From positions 1 through 29,585 of the IMG/VR virus record IMGVR_UViG_3300027973_000164: DNA of 29,585 bases; one strand, 5' to 3'. Below the pieces are notes generated by a model. It was given only the letters and a program-made list of their open reading frames with translations. It did no database searches and was not told where the DNA came from. Both the position numbers and the translations under genes were made by a program. This DNA comes from a virus. Numbering within the stretch: the first letter of the stretch is position 1; each line of letters starts with the position of its first letter. This document shows positions 22,391 to 28,642 of the stretch, in pieces.

Positions 22391-22439
22391 AGCTCTGGGG
22401 GTGCGGTCGCATGCACTCTCGGAGCTTATCTTTTTATAG
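22391..22439 (+). ncRNA. Strong hairpin with T-rich tail; attenuator or 3' end of a small RNA
   Basis: AGCTCTGGGGGTGC (22391-22404) and GCACTCTCGGAGCT (22413-22426) form a 14-bp stem with three G-U pairs possible only in + strand RNA. The tail is TATCTTTTTATAG. The loop (22405-22412) is complementary to CATGCGAC at 22343-22350, which could form a pseudoknot or compete with the stem. Confidence 0.6.
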
Positions 22440-22525
22440 ATGGCAAACATCACTCACCTGAGTAAGTCAAAGCTCAGTAACCAATGACTACACTTGCAAA
22501 ACATCAATGCTTGGATCGCACAAAT

Positions 22526-22559
22526 ACTCTTTTAAGAGTGAGGCAGTTTGTTTTTATAG
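22526..22559 (+). terminator. Second hairpin with TTTTTATAG tail
   Basis: ACTCTT (22526-22531) pairs with AAGAGT (22534-22539), and ACAAA (22520-22524) can pair with TTTGT (22547-22551) outside it. The TTTTTATAG that follows at 22551-22559 is identical to 22431-22439. Likely a terminator or RNA processing signal. Confidence 0.45.
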
Positions 22560-22564
22560 GGAGC

Positions 22565-22620
22565 TTTTTCTTTTCTTTCTTTTTCTTTTTACCTTTTTTC
22601 TTTTTCTTTCTTTTCTTTTG
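22565..22620. repeat. Polypyrimidine mirror repeat (H-DNA type)
   Basis: The + strand is T and C only from 22564 to 22619, except A at 22591. Around the centre (22592.5), bases 22566-22592 and 22593-22619 are mirror images at 26 of 27 positions: the C residues at 70, 75, 79 and 85 match those at 115, 110, 106 and 100 (last digits of 225xx/226xx). Such mirror polypyrimidine tracts can fold into an intramolecular triplex under supercoiling. Confidence 0.75.
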
Positions 22621-22639
22621 TTGATGTTAATTAAGTATA

Positions 22640-22705
22640 GCTATAGTTTAGTTAATTAACTTAGCTAATAGCTTAAGCTAATTACACTAATAGTTAAACT
22701 ATAGC
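22640..22705. repeat. Cluster of AT-rich palindromes
   Basis: GCTATAGTTTA (22640-22650) and TAAACTATAGC (22695-22705) form an 11-bp perfect inverted repeat. Between them lie AGTTAATTAACT (22650-22661) and TAGCTTAAGCTA (22669-22680), both perfect palindromes. The group ends 3 nt before the HAD gene start. Confidence 0.7.
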
Positions 22706-22708
22706 AAT

Positions 22709-23068
22709 ATGCATAATGTACATAAGAGAATATTAAGGAGCTTTTTAGCTTTAGAGAAGATTAGCTTTGATTATGACGGTACTTTGACTAATCCTCAAGG
22801 ACTATCTTTGATTAAAAGAAAGATAACTGAGGGATATGATGTTTATATTATCACTGCCAGGGGTGAAGGAAGAAAAGGACCGGTGCTAGATTTAGCTAAA
22901 GAGCTTGGCTTATCAGTAAGAAAAGTTTACTTTACAGGATCTAATACTAACAAGGTGCTAAAGATTAAACAGCTTGGAATCAATAAGCACTATGATAACA
23001 ATCCTGATGTGATTAAGAAAGTAAATGAGCTAACAACTGCAGAGGGAAAATTAGTGAGCTATGAATGA
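22709..23068 (+). CDS. HAD-superfamily phosphatase
   Basis: 119 residues. DYDGTLT at 21-27 is HAD motif I (nucleophile Asp21, acid Asp23), ITAR at 48-51 gives motif II Thr49, and the end has a Lys-rich helix (NKVLKIKQLGINKHYDNNPD) with a motif III/IV-like Lys and Asp. Small phage HAD enzymes of this size resemble the 3'-phosphatase part of polynucleotide kinase, acting on DNA or RNA ends. No kinase domain is present. The start follows the palindrome cluster and has no Shine-Dalgarno site. It overlaps the next gene by 8 nt. Confidence 0.75.
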   Translation: MHNVHKRILRSFLALEKISFDYDGTLTNPQGLSLIKRKITEGYDVYIITARGEGRKGPVLDLAKELGLSVRKVYFTGSNTNKVLKIKQLGINKHYDNNPDVIKKVNELTTAEGKLVSYE

Positions 23069-23210
23069 TAACAAGTATAACTTTTTGAGGGCGCAAGTAA
23101 AGATGTTTAATCCTACTTGGACTAATGAGCAGATAGATAAAGAATGTGAAAGAATATTAAATGAGGGAGAGGGTGGAGAAGATGAGAGCTGCCTTTATTG
23201 CGGATCATAA
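23061..23210 (+). CDS. Small acidic protein ending in a CxxC motif (49 aa)
   Basis: 49 residues, overlapping the HAD gene by 8 nt (ATGAATGA). The N-terminal part has FNPTWTNEQIDKECERIL; the C-terminus is acidic and ends ESCLYCGS, where the Cys pair could bind metal. A W-T-x-x-Q-I-D helix is common in small phage proteins. Function unknown. Confidence 0.5.
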   Translation: MNDNKYNFLRAQVKMFNPTWTNEQIDKECERILNEGEGGEDESCLYCGS

Positions 23211-23250
23211 CTGTTAAATATCAATAATCAATTATACAAATAACCGAATT

Positions 23251-23487
23251 ATGCAATGTAATATAACATTTGACCTTGACTCACCTGAAGATAGAGCGCA
23301 TCATCTTAGATGTACTAAAGCATTAGATTTAACTCTTTGCTTGAATGAGTTTAACAATCAGCTATTATCTCAGCTTAAATATGATGAGCTATCAGGTAAA
23401 GAAAAGATAATACTGTCTAATGTTAAAGAACTATTGCAAGAGACATTAGAAGAGTATGGTATTAATTTAGAAGAACTTTGCAGATGA
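23251..23487 (+). CDS. Hypothetical protein with FDLDSPEDR motif (78 aa)
   Basis: 78 residues, acidic and helical. The start MQCNITFDLDSPEDRAHHL is a pattern found in small proteins of many phages (F-D-L-D-x-P-E-D-R), whose role is unknown. The end is LQETLEEYGINLEEL. It sits between the HAD gene and the packaging genes, with an AT-rich leader (AATAATCAATTATACAAATAA). Confidence 0.6.
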   Translation: MQCNITFDLDSPEDRAHHLRCTKALDLTLCLNEFNNQLLSQLKYDELSGKEKIILSNVKELLQETLEEYGINLEELCR

Positions 23488-23837
23488 TATTAATACCAGC
23501 ACAGCTTGAATCAGTAGGCACAAGGAAAGATAAGACTCTTAAACTTACCTTTGGAACTAATGAGCTTACACCTTCTCAGGCAGCTGAGCTATTTGGCACA
23601 GCCAATCAGTTCGGTTATCTTGCATTTAAAGATGAGAGCTTTAGACGTGAGGAGCTGGATGCAGTAGAAAGCTTGAAATCAGAGTTAGAAGATACACTTA
23701 AGAAACCATCACAAAGATTAAGGAACACAATGTTTAGAGTTTATGAGGTTGATAGTGAGGGATTTACTACCTTTGCTAAATACTATGACTCGAAGATGGA
23801 GCAGTTAATAACACACTTTAAGAATAAGTTAGCGTAA
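23484..23837 (+). CDS. Hypothetical protein (117 aa)
   Basis: 117 residues from the ATG at 23484 (4-nt overlap with the previous gene); a TTG two codons upstream is less likely. It begins MILIPAQLESVGTRKDKTLK and has a beta-rich first half (LKLTFGTNELTPSQAAELF) and a helical second half ending TFAKYYDSKMEQLITHF. It resembles a recombination or DNA-binding protein type in Bacteroidetes phages but is not identified. The stop shares a base with the next start (TAATG). Confidence 0.5.
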   Translation: MILIPAQLESVGTRKDKTLKLTFGTNELTPSQAAELFGTANQFGYLAFKDESFRREELDAVESLKSELEDTLKKPSQRLRNTMFRVYEVDSEGFTTFAKYYDSKMEQLITHFKNKLA

Positions 23838-24241
23838 TGGAGGAGCAGGGACAAAATGTTACTATTAAAAAAGATGCTATGTTACAGGCCCTAACTAACA
23901 CACTGGGTAACGTAACTGAGGCATCTGAAAAGATAGGCATTACACGTAAGACTCACTATGAATGGCTTAAAGATGATGCTGAGTATTCAGCTGCTGTAGC
24001 ATCACTTAAGAATGTAGCTTTAGACTTTGCAGAGTCGCAGCTTAAGAAGCTGATGGAGGGAGCAGAGAGGCAAGCATTAACTCACGATGGAGAGATAGTA
24101 ACTATTAAAGATGCACCTAACACAAGTGCTATAATCTTTTACTTAAAGACTCAAGGTAAGGGCAGAGGTTACATAGAACGCTCCGAGCTGAGCACTGAGA
24201 TAAAGAGCATTAACATAACCATAGACGGTACAAATATTTAA
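23837..24241 (+). CDS. Terminase small subunit candidate (HTH protein)
   Basis: 134 residues. ALTNTLGNVTEASEKIGITR followed by KTHYEWLKDDAEYSAAV is a helix-turn-helix of the type found in small terminase subunits (phBC6A51-like), and the C-terminal segment with IFYLKTQGKGRGYIERSE matches the typical oligomerisation end, including FYLKTQGK. It should bind the packaging site and load the large subunit. The distance to terL (3.5 kb downstream) is unusual but acceptable in a circular map. Confidence 0.65.
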   Translation: MEEQGQNVTIKKDAMLQALTNTLGNVTEASEKIGITRKTHYEWLKDDAEYSAAVASLKNVALDFAESQLKKLMEGAERQALTHDGEIVTIKDAPNTSAIIFYLKTQGKGRGYIERSELSTEIKSINITIDGTNI

Positions 24242-24244
24242 GCT

Positions 24245-24508
24245 ATGACACCAGAATATAAAGCTCAAGAACTATTTAATAAGTATTGGAAATATCTAAG
24301 GGCTAATTTACTTTATGATGAAGAAGCTAAAGAAGACGCAAAACAATGCGCTCTAATTGCAGTAGATGAGATAGTATACGCTTTACCAATCTTAAGGCCT
24401 ACGCAAGATGCTGTAAATTATTTAGAAAATTATTCTGCTATACAAACTCAATTAGATAATCTAAGTTATTATTGGCATGAAGTTAAAAAAGAAATAGAAA
24501 ACCTATGA
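24245..24508 (+). CDS. Hypothetical protein, common phage type (87 aa)
   Basis: 87 residues, starting 3 nt after the terminase-small-like gene and overlapping the next by 4 nt. AQELFNKYWKYL, AKQCALIAVDEIVYAL and YWHEVKKEIENL form a helical protein of a type common in Bacteroidetes phages. No function is known to me. Confidence 0.6.
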   Translation: MTPEYKAQELFNKYWKYLRANLLYDEEAKEDAKQCALIAVDEIVYALPILRPTQDAVNYLENYSAIQTQLDNLSYYWHEVKKEIENL

Positions 24509-25089
24509 GCGACAAGATAATAAGCACTAAGTACAGTGATCAGACATTAGGCAAGTATGTAGATTTCCTTAATGCCGGAACGGATAGCGTTTCACAGATT
24601 CAGGCAATAACAGGATTAAAGAGAGATGACATCAGGAAGATAGATATGGCTACTGTTGAAAAGATAGTAGCAGCTTACTATAATGGCCTGCGTAATGATG
24701 AGAAAGTATTTAAGCAGTTTATAGATATTGATGGTGTGAAGTTCGGCTTTCATCCTAATCTTAAGAGCATGACATTTGGAGAGTGGTTAGACCTATCTGA
24801 GTTTAGCAAGAACTTCCCCCATCAGCTACCCGAACTAATGTGCATTCTTTACAGGCCTGTAACGGCAGAGATTAATCTGCAGTACAAGATAGAGGAGTAT
24901 GATAGTGATGTGCACCTTAAGTATGTGCCTCAGATGCGGAAGCTTAACTTAGCTAATGTAAATGCTGCGCTGCTTTTTTTTTCGACACTCAGAAACGATT
25001 TAGTGAACAGTACACCCGAATATTTAGAGAAGGAGCTGGAGACGCTGAAGAGGGAGATAAAGCAACTAGCCGAAGAGGTGAAACATTAG
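24505..25089 (+). CDS. Tail assembly chaperone-like protein (unshifted form)
   Basis: 194 residues. It contains ITGLKRDDIRKIDMATVEKI and a strand FHPNLKSMTFGEWLDL, resembling the short chaperone upstream of tail genes in Bacteroidetes phages. At 24974-24982 there is a T9 run with the in-phase slippery heptamer T TTT TTT (24975-24981). A -1 slip gives the extended form described below. The unshifted end is a coiled-coil (EYLEKELETLKREIKQL), so both products look meaningful. ATGA overlap with the previous gene. The chaperone role is inferred from the pattern and the frameshift. Confidence 0.6.
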   Translation: MSDKIISTKYSDQTLGKYVDFLNAGTDSVSQIQAITGLKRDDIRKIDMATVEKIVAAYYNGLRNDEKVFKQFIDIDGVKFGFHPNLKSMTFGEWLDLSEFSKNFPHQLPELMCILYRPVTAEINLQYKIEEYDSDVHLKYVPQMRKLNLANVNAALLFFSTLRNDLVNSTPEYLEKELETLKREIKQLAEEVKH

Positions 25090-25244
25090 CAAGCGTGTAT
25101 CAGTGGTGGCACGTAATAGAAGAGATGGCAGAGAGAGATGTAACTAAGTTTGATGCCATAACTAACACGCGAGCTACTACCATCTTTACCCATTTAACCT
25201 ATGCCATGGATTACGCTAACAGCATGCAACAAAAGCTTACTTAA
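24981..25244 (+). CDS. -1 frameshift extension of the chaperone (246 aa total)
   Basis: After the slip the frame runs from TTC at 24981 to TAA at 25242-25244 without a stop, adding 87 residues. The new part has RFSEQYTRIFRE and SVYQWWHVIEEMAERDVTKF, DAITNTRATTIFTHLTYAMD, a pattern seen in small Bacteroidetes phage tail proteins. The extension has no credible start codon of its own. It reproduces the G / G-T arrangement of tail chaperones. The total is 159 plus 87 residues. Confidence 0.65.
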   Translation, partial: FDTQKRFSEQYTRIFREGAGDAEEGDKATSRRGETLASVYQWWHVIEEMAERDVTKFDAITNTRATTIFTHLTYAMDYANSMQQKLT

Positions 25245-25245
25245 A

Positions 25246-25253
25246 TTCCACTA
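25246..25253 (+). promoter_or_regulatory. TTCCACTA intergenic motif, copy 4
   Basis: Fourth copy, starting 2 nt after the TAA of the frameshift extension and 7 nt before the fibre gene ATG. Its position immediately after this stop also supports the frameshift frame as the true gene end. Confidence 0.45.
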
Positions 25254-25259
25254 TAAGAT

Positions 25260-27632
25260 ATGAGCACAATCAATTACACTTATAACGTTATTGTAGATAG
25301 GTTTAGACAATTCGCAGCAGGGCACTTTCAGCTGCGTAGGTTTACGCATGGAGAGATAAGCCAAGCTGATTTAGAGAAAGAAGCTGAGTGGCCATGGATG
25401 CACGTTAAGCCTCGTGCTATTAACTACGCGCCAGGTACAAGAGCTTTCAGCTTTGAGATATTTATCTCTGATCTGCCAAGAGATAAGGAAGATAAAACAG
25501 GCTATCAGGCAGAGAGCATTACTGACTGCTCACTTATCTTTCAGGATTTAATTAATGAGATTCACTTAGGGCACATGTTTGGTGATGATGTAGTGCTTAC
25601 TCGCCCTGTCAACTCAGAGCCATTTGTAGAACAGTACACTCACACCTTAACTGGAGTTACCGGAACAATAGAGCTAAGCTTAGATTACGATTGGAGCGCA
25701 TGCAGCATTCCTGCGAGCTGGAACTATAATACTCCTACTAACTCGCCTAATGATGGATTTGGCGCATTACAATTTATTGAGAGTTTAGATCAGAACGGGG
25801 TATTTGTTAGCTTGCTGAATGACTTAGAAGCACCGGGTAACTCTTATTACTATGGTACGGATGGAGCAGGAATAAAAGGGTGGTATGCCATAGTAGATAA
25901 CATAGGGCTCACGTGTGAAACCTTACCTGATTGCGGTACTATCATTAGCATAGTAGCTGATATAGCAGCTCTGCAGACTGATGTAGCTTTAAAAGCTAAT
26001 ACTGCTGATTTAGGAGCTACAGCATTTAGCAATAGCTATAATGACTTAGATAACTTACCTACTATACCAGCAGCGCAGGTTAACTCAGATTGGAATGCAG
26101 TTAGCGGAGTAAGTGAGATTTTTAACAAGCCAACTATTCCTGCTGCTCAAGTCAATTCAGATTGGAACGCAACGAGCGGAGTGGCTGAGATTCTTAACAA
26201 GCCAACAATTCCAACAACGCTTCCGCCAAATGGCGCAGCAGGTGGAGACTTGACAGGCACTTATCCTAATCCAACAGTACACAGAGTTCATGGAGTAGAC
26301 TTTCAAAGCGGTACGCCTGCGGTAGATGACACATGGATATACGTTAGCACCCCATTCGGTCCACAGCCTTTCCAATGGCAGCACAGCAAGTTAAAAACTT
26401 CTCAAGTTCAGAATGATAGCACCGTTACAGGAACGAATGCAGACGATGCGCTTGAGCATTTAGATAGCAGCAAAGTTCCAACAACTCGCACAATAAGTAC
26501 GACAGCACCTTTAAGCGGTGGCGGTGATTTGTCAGCCAATAGAACGCTATCTATTACACAGGCTACAACGAGTGTAAGCGGTTATCTTAGCTCAACAGAT
26601 TGGACTACATTTAACGGCAAGTTCACGCTACCTTCTTTAACAAGCGGAAGCGTTCTATTTAGCAATGGAACAACCATAGCGCAGAATAACGCTAACTTCT
26701 TTTGGGACAATACTAATTCAAGGTTGGGTATTGGTACGGCTTCGCCTATTGCACCTCTTGTAGTTCAATCTAATTCTGGAGCGTTGGGAATCAGTATAAG
26801 ACAACGTACAGGAAATGACTTTGCAAATTTGTTATTTACTAATCTTTCAGACACTACTTTAGGCGGTGTTGGATATGTAAGCACAAGCCGAATGAGGTTT
26901 ATGACAGGTGGTTTAGGAGATGCGTTTGAAAGATTATCTGTTTTTCAGTCTACTGGTAACGTAGGAATCGGCACAACAACAGACGCAGGTTTCAAGCTCG
27001 ATGTGAATGGAACGGCTCGCTTTAAAGGAGCAAGTAATGTAGGTACAACAACTGCATTAACTGTTATCAATAGCGACTCAACAACTCTTTTGCAAGTTCA
27101 AGATAATGGCTATATCAGAGTAGGTAGCCAAGCAACAAGTGCCTTTCGTATCTACGCAACTGACGCTTCAGGAGATTCAGAACCTTCGGGGTTGCATTTG
27201 GTGCTTAATTCGCGAGTAGTGGCGCAATCGCAAGCGTTCAATGTGGGTATGGTTATGGTAAACGGAATTAACGGAACAGCTACAACAGGAACGCAGAATG
27301 TATTTCTAATTTCAAAAGGATTTGCACCAACAAGTGGAACGGCTACTTTTGCAGCATCTTCTATTATACCTACAATAAACCAAACAGGAACAGCAACAGG
27401 AATAACAAGAGGTCTACATATTAATCCAACGCTAACGGCGGTTGCTGATTTCAGAGCAATTGAAGTAGCGAGTGGTATTACAATTTTAGGAGCAGCGACA
27501 ACGGCAAAAGCATCTTTAAGAATACCGAGCGGAACAGCACCGACCTCACCTGTGAACGGAGATATTTGGTTTGATGGAACTAACATAAAAATGCAAATAG
27601 GCGGAGTAACAAAAACATTCACTTTAATATAA
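25260..27632 (+). CDS. Tail fibre-like protein with a tail-completion-like N-terminal domain
   Basis: 790 residues. The N-terminal ~175 residues (DRFRQFAAGHFQLRRFTHGE, WPWMHVKPRAI, ISDLPRDKEDKTGYQAE) resemble the small tail completion proteins of Bacteroidetes phages. A coiled segment with two 24-residue repeats (IPAAQVNSDWNA...) follows, then GDLTGTYPNPTV and a Ser/Thr/Gly-rich shaft. The end carries fibre motifs (GNVGIGTTT, KLDVNGTARF, SPVNGDIWFDGTNIKM). Codon use shifts from about 26200 onward, with more ACG, GCG and AAC, which suggests a transferred C-terminal half. The likely role is receptor binding at the tail, possibly with an assembly anchor at its N-terminus. Confidence 0.75.
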   Translation: MSTINYTYNVIVDRFRQFAAGHFQLRRFTHGEISQADLEKEAEWPWMHVKPRAINYAPGTRAFSFEIFISDLPRDKEDKTGYQAESITDCSLIFQDLINEIHLGHMFGDDVVLTRPVNSEPFVEQYTHTLTGVTGTIELSLDYDWSACSIPASWNYNTPTNSPNDGFGALQFIESLDQNGVFVSLLNDLEAPGNSYYYGTDGAGIKGWYAIVDNIGLTCETLPDCGTIISIVADIAALQTDVALKANTADLGATAFSNSYNDLDNLPTIPAAQVNSDWNAVSGVSEIFNKPTIPAAQVNSDWNATSGVAEILNKPTIPTTLPPNGAAGGDLTGTYPNPTVHRVHGVDFQSGTPAVDDTWIYVSTPFGPQPFQWQHSKLKTSQVQNDSTVTGTNADDALEHLDSSKVPTTRTISTTAPLSGGGDLSANRTLSITQATTSVSGYLSSTDWTTFNGKFTLPSLTSGSVLFSNGTTIAQNNANFFWDNTNSRLGIGTASPIAPLVVQSNSGALGISIRQRTGNDFANLLFTNLSDTTLGGVGYVSTSRMRFMTGGLGDAFERLSVFQSTGNVGIGTTTDAGFKLDVNGTARFKGASNVGTTTALTVINSDSTTLLQVQDNGYIRVGSQATSAFRIYATDASGDSEPSGLHLVLNSRVVAQSQAFNVGMVMVNGINGTATTGTQNVFLISKGFAPTSGTATFAASSIIPTINQTGTATGITRGLHINPTLTAVADFRAIEVASGITILGAATTAKASLRIPSGTAPTSPVNGDIWFDGTNIKMQIGGVTKTFTLI
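26064..26207 (+). repeat. Two 72-bp tandem repeats in the fibre gene
   Basis: Codons for IPAAQVNSDWNAVSGVSEIF and NKPT, then the same block with three changes (V to T, S to A, F to L), at 26064-26135 and 26136-26207. DNA identity is lower than protein identity, so selection keeps the protein repeat. It is a structural fibre repeat, not CRISPR. Confidence 0.85.
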
Positions 27633-27640
27633 TTTATACA

Positions 27641-27895
27641 ATGGCTAAAATACAACCCGTTATCTTTCCTTTAAACGCAGGAACAGCAACAGAGATGAGC
27701 GTACTCATTCTCAACTTCGAAACAAGTGCGATAACTTGCACAACTTACTATGAACTAAAAACCGATGAGGGTAAAGTTTTAAGCAACGGAAACTACACGC
27801 TAACTGAATCAGAGTTCGCAGCTTGGGGAACAAACAACGAGTACGTTGCAGAATGCGTAGCGAACGCAATAGGAGTAACAATAATTAAAGAATAA
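27641..27895 (+). CDS. Fibre-associated small protein (84 aa)
   Basis: 84 residues. MAKIQPVIFPLNAGTATEMS, YYELKTDEGKVLSNGNYTLT and YVAECVANAIGVTI match a small protein I associate with the gene directly after fibres in Bacteroidetes phages. It shares the C-ending codon use of the fibre C-terminal part, suggesting that both moved together. It may be a fibre chaperone or tip component. It begins 8 nt after the fibre stop. Confidence 0.6.
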   Translation: MAKIQPVIFPLNAGTATEMSVLILNFETSAITCTTYYELKTDEGKVLSNGNYTLTESEFAAWGTNNEYVAECVANAIGVTIIKE

Positions 27896-27896
27896 T

Positions 27897-28019
27897 ATGC
27901 AACTTACAGAGGAACACTTAAAGCAGTTAGACGCTTTCATTCAAGAGATGCCTGTGAAATTTGGCTTACCATTGATTCAGTTTTTCAACAAGATAAAAGA
28001 GGAAGCAGATAAAGAATGA
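27897..28019 (+). CDS. Small helical protein (40 aa)
   Basis: 40 residues: MQLTEEHLKQLDAFIQEMPV, then KFGLPLIQFFNKIKEEADKE. It starts 1 nt after the previous stop and overlaps the gp10-like gene by 4 nt (ATGA), so it is likely translated. Amphipathic helices; unknown role. Confidence 0.5.
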   Translation: MQLTEEHLKQLDAFIQEMPVKFGLPLIQFFNKIKEEADKE

Positions 28020-28639
28020 GCATACTTGCTGAGCTGTTTGAACAGGGAGCACTATACGATGTGCTCTTAGATTTCGGGGAATCCGTTACTGAGAGCGCAC
28101 GCTCAAACATTCGCATCCAGCAGACAAGGTATGGAAAGAAGCGCAAGGCTAACACTACAGGTACGCTAGCAGCTTCGCTCTATTATGATATTGATGTAAG
28201 AGGTGCGCTGCCATCTATTGGCTTTGATTCATCAGCTGACTACGCTAAGTGGGTAGAGTATGGAAGGCAGGGTAAAGAGAGCAATTACAAAGGAATAGAT
28301 ACAAGATTTGCAGCAGGAGCAGCCAAGCCTCCGGTAGATGCTATACTTACTTGGATGAATCTAAAGAAGATTAAGCTACGCACTACAGGAGAGACTGGCA
28401 AGATGACTAAGTTCGCTAAATCAGCAGTTAACAAAGATGCAGATCAAAGACTAAGAGTAGCTAATGCAATGGCTAAGAGCATAGAGAAGAAAGGTATTGC
28501 ACCGCTCTACTATTTTAGAGATGCCTACTTAGAGTGGCTACCTGATTACGCTCCACAGCTAAATGGTGCTATGAGTGATGCTGTGAATATCTACATCTTA
28601 GGCCAAACAAGAAAACTAACTAACATTAAACCAGGTTAA
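28016..28639 (+). CDS. HK97 gp10-like head-tail joining protein
   Basis: 207 residues. The segment SSADYAKWVEYGRQGKES is the hallmark of gp10-like neck proteins, normally read as YA-x-x-x-E-x-G. The N-terminal helix (LLDFGESVTESARSNIR) and the later RDAYLEWLPDYAPQL fit as well. The product probably joins the head to the tail or completes the tail. It lies directly before the tail-tip genes, far from the portal and connector, another sign of the rearranged order. Confidence 0.7.
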   Translation: MSILAELFEQGALYDVLLDFGESVTESARSNIRIQQTRYGKKRKANTTGTLAASLYYDIDVRGALPSIGFDSSADYAKWVEYGRQGKESNYKGIDTRFAAGAAKPPVDAILTWMNLKKIKLRTTGETGKMTKFAKSAVNKDADQRLRVANAMAKSIEKKGIAPLYYFRDAYLEWLPDYAPQLNGAMSDAVNIYILGQTRKLTNIKPG

Positions 28640-28642
28640 ATC

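Larger units (their letters stand above)
22295..22708. other. Gene-free region with structured RNA, mirror repeat and palindromes
   Basis: 414 bp with no ORF that I consider real. In order it holds -7-like boxes (TATATTTG at 22332, TACTTTTG at 22367), a 14-bp hairpin, a second hairpin 120 nt later with the same TTTTTATAG tail, a polypyrimidine mirror repeat, and AT-rich palindromes up to the HAD gene. It may encode a noncoding RNA and a replication or transcription control site. No tRNA was found in it. Confidence 0.6.

Noticed and set aside
22441-22545. A tRNA-like stretch with a GCTCAGT element and a possible TGC anticodon
   Set aside because: The anticodon stem does not pair, and there is no GG in the D loop and no proper T arm or acceptor stem.
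24974-24982. The T9 run as a sequencing error breaking a single gene
   Set aside because: Not excluded, but the unshifted frame stays open for 35 more codons with a coherent coiled-coil, and a slippery run is expected in tail chaperones, so programmed frameshifting is the better reading.
26064-26207. Tandem repeats as a CRISPR array
   Set aside because: Only two adjacent copies without spacers, in frame, coding a fibre repeat.
27152-27655. A 167-codon minus-strand ORF opposite the fibre gene
   Set aside because: It is a shadow of the codon pattern of the fibre gene's C-terminal part. It has no promoter or leader, and no other gene is on the minus strand.
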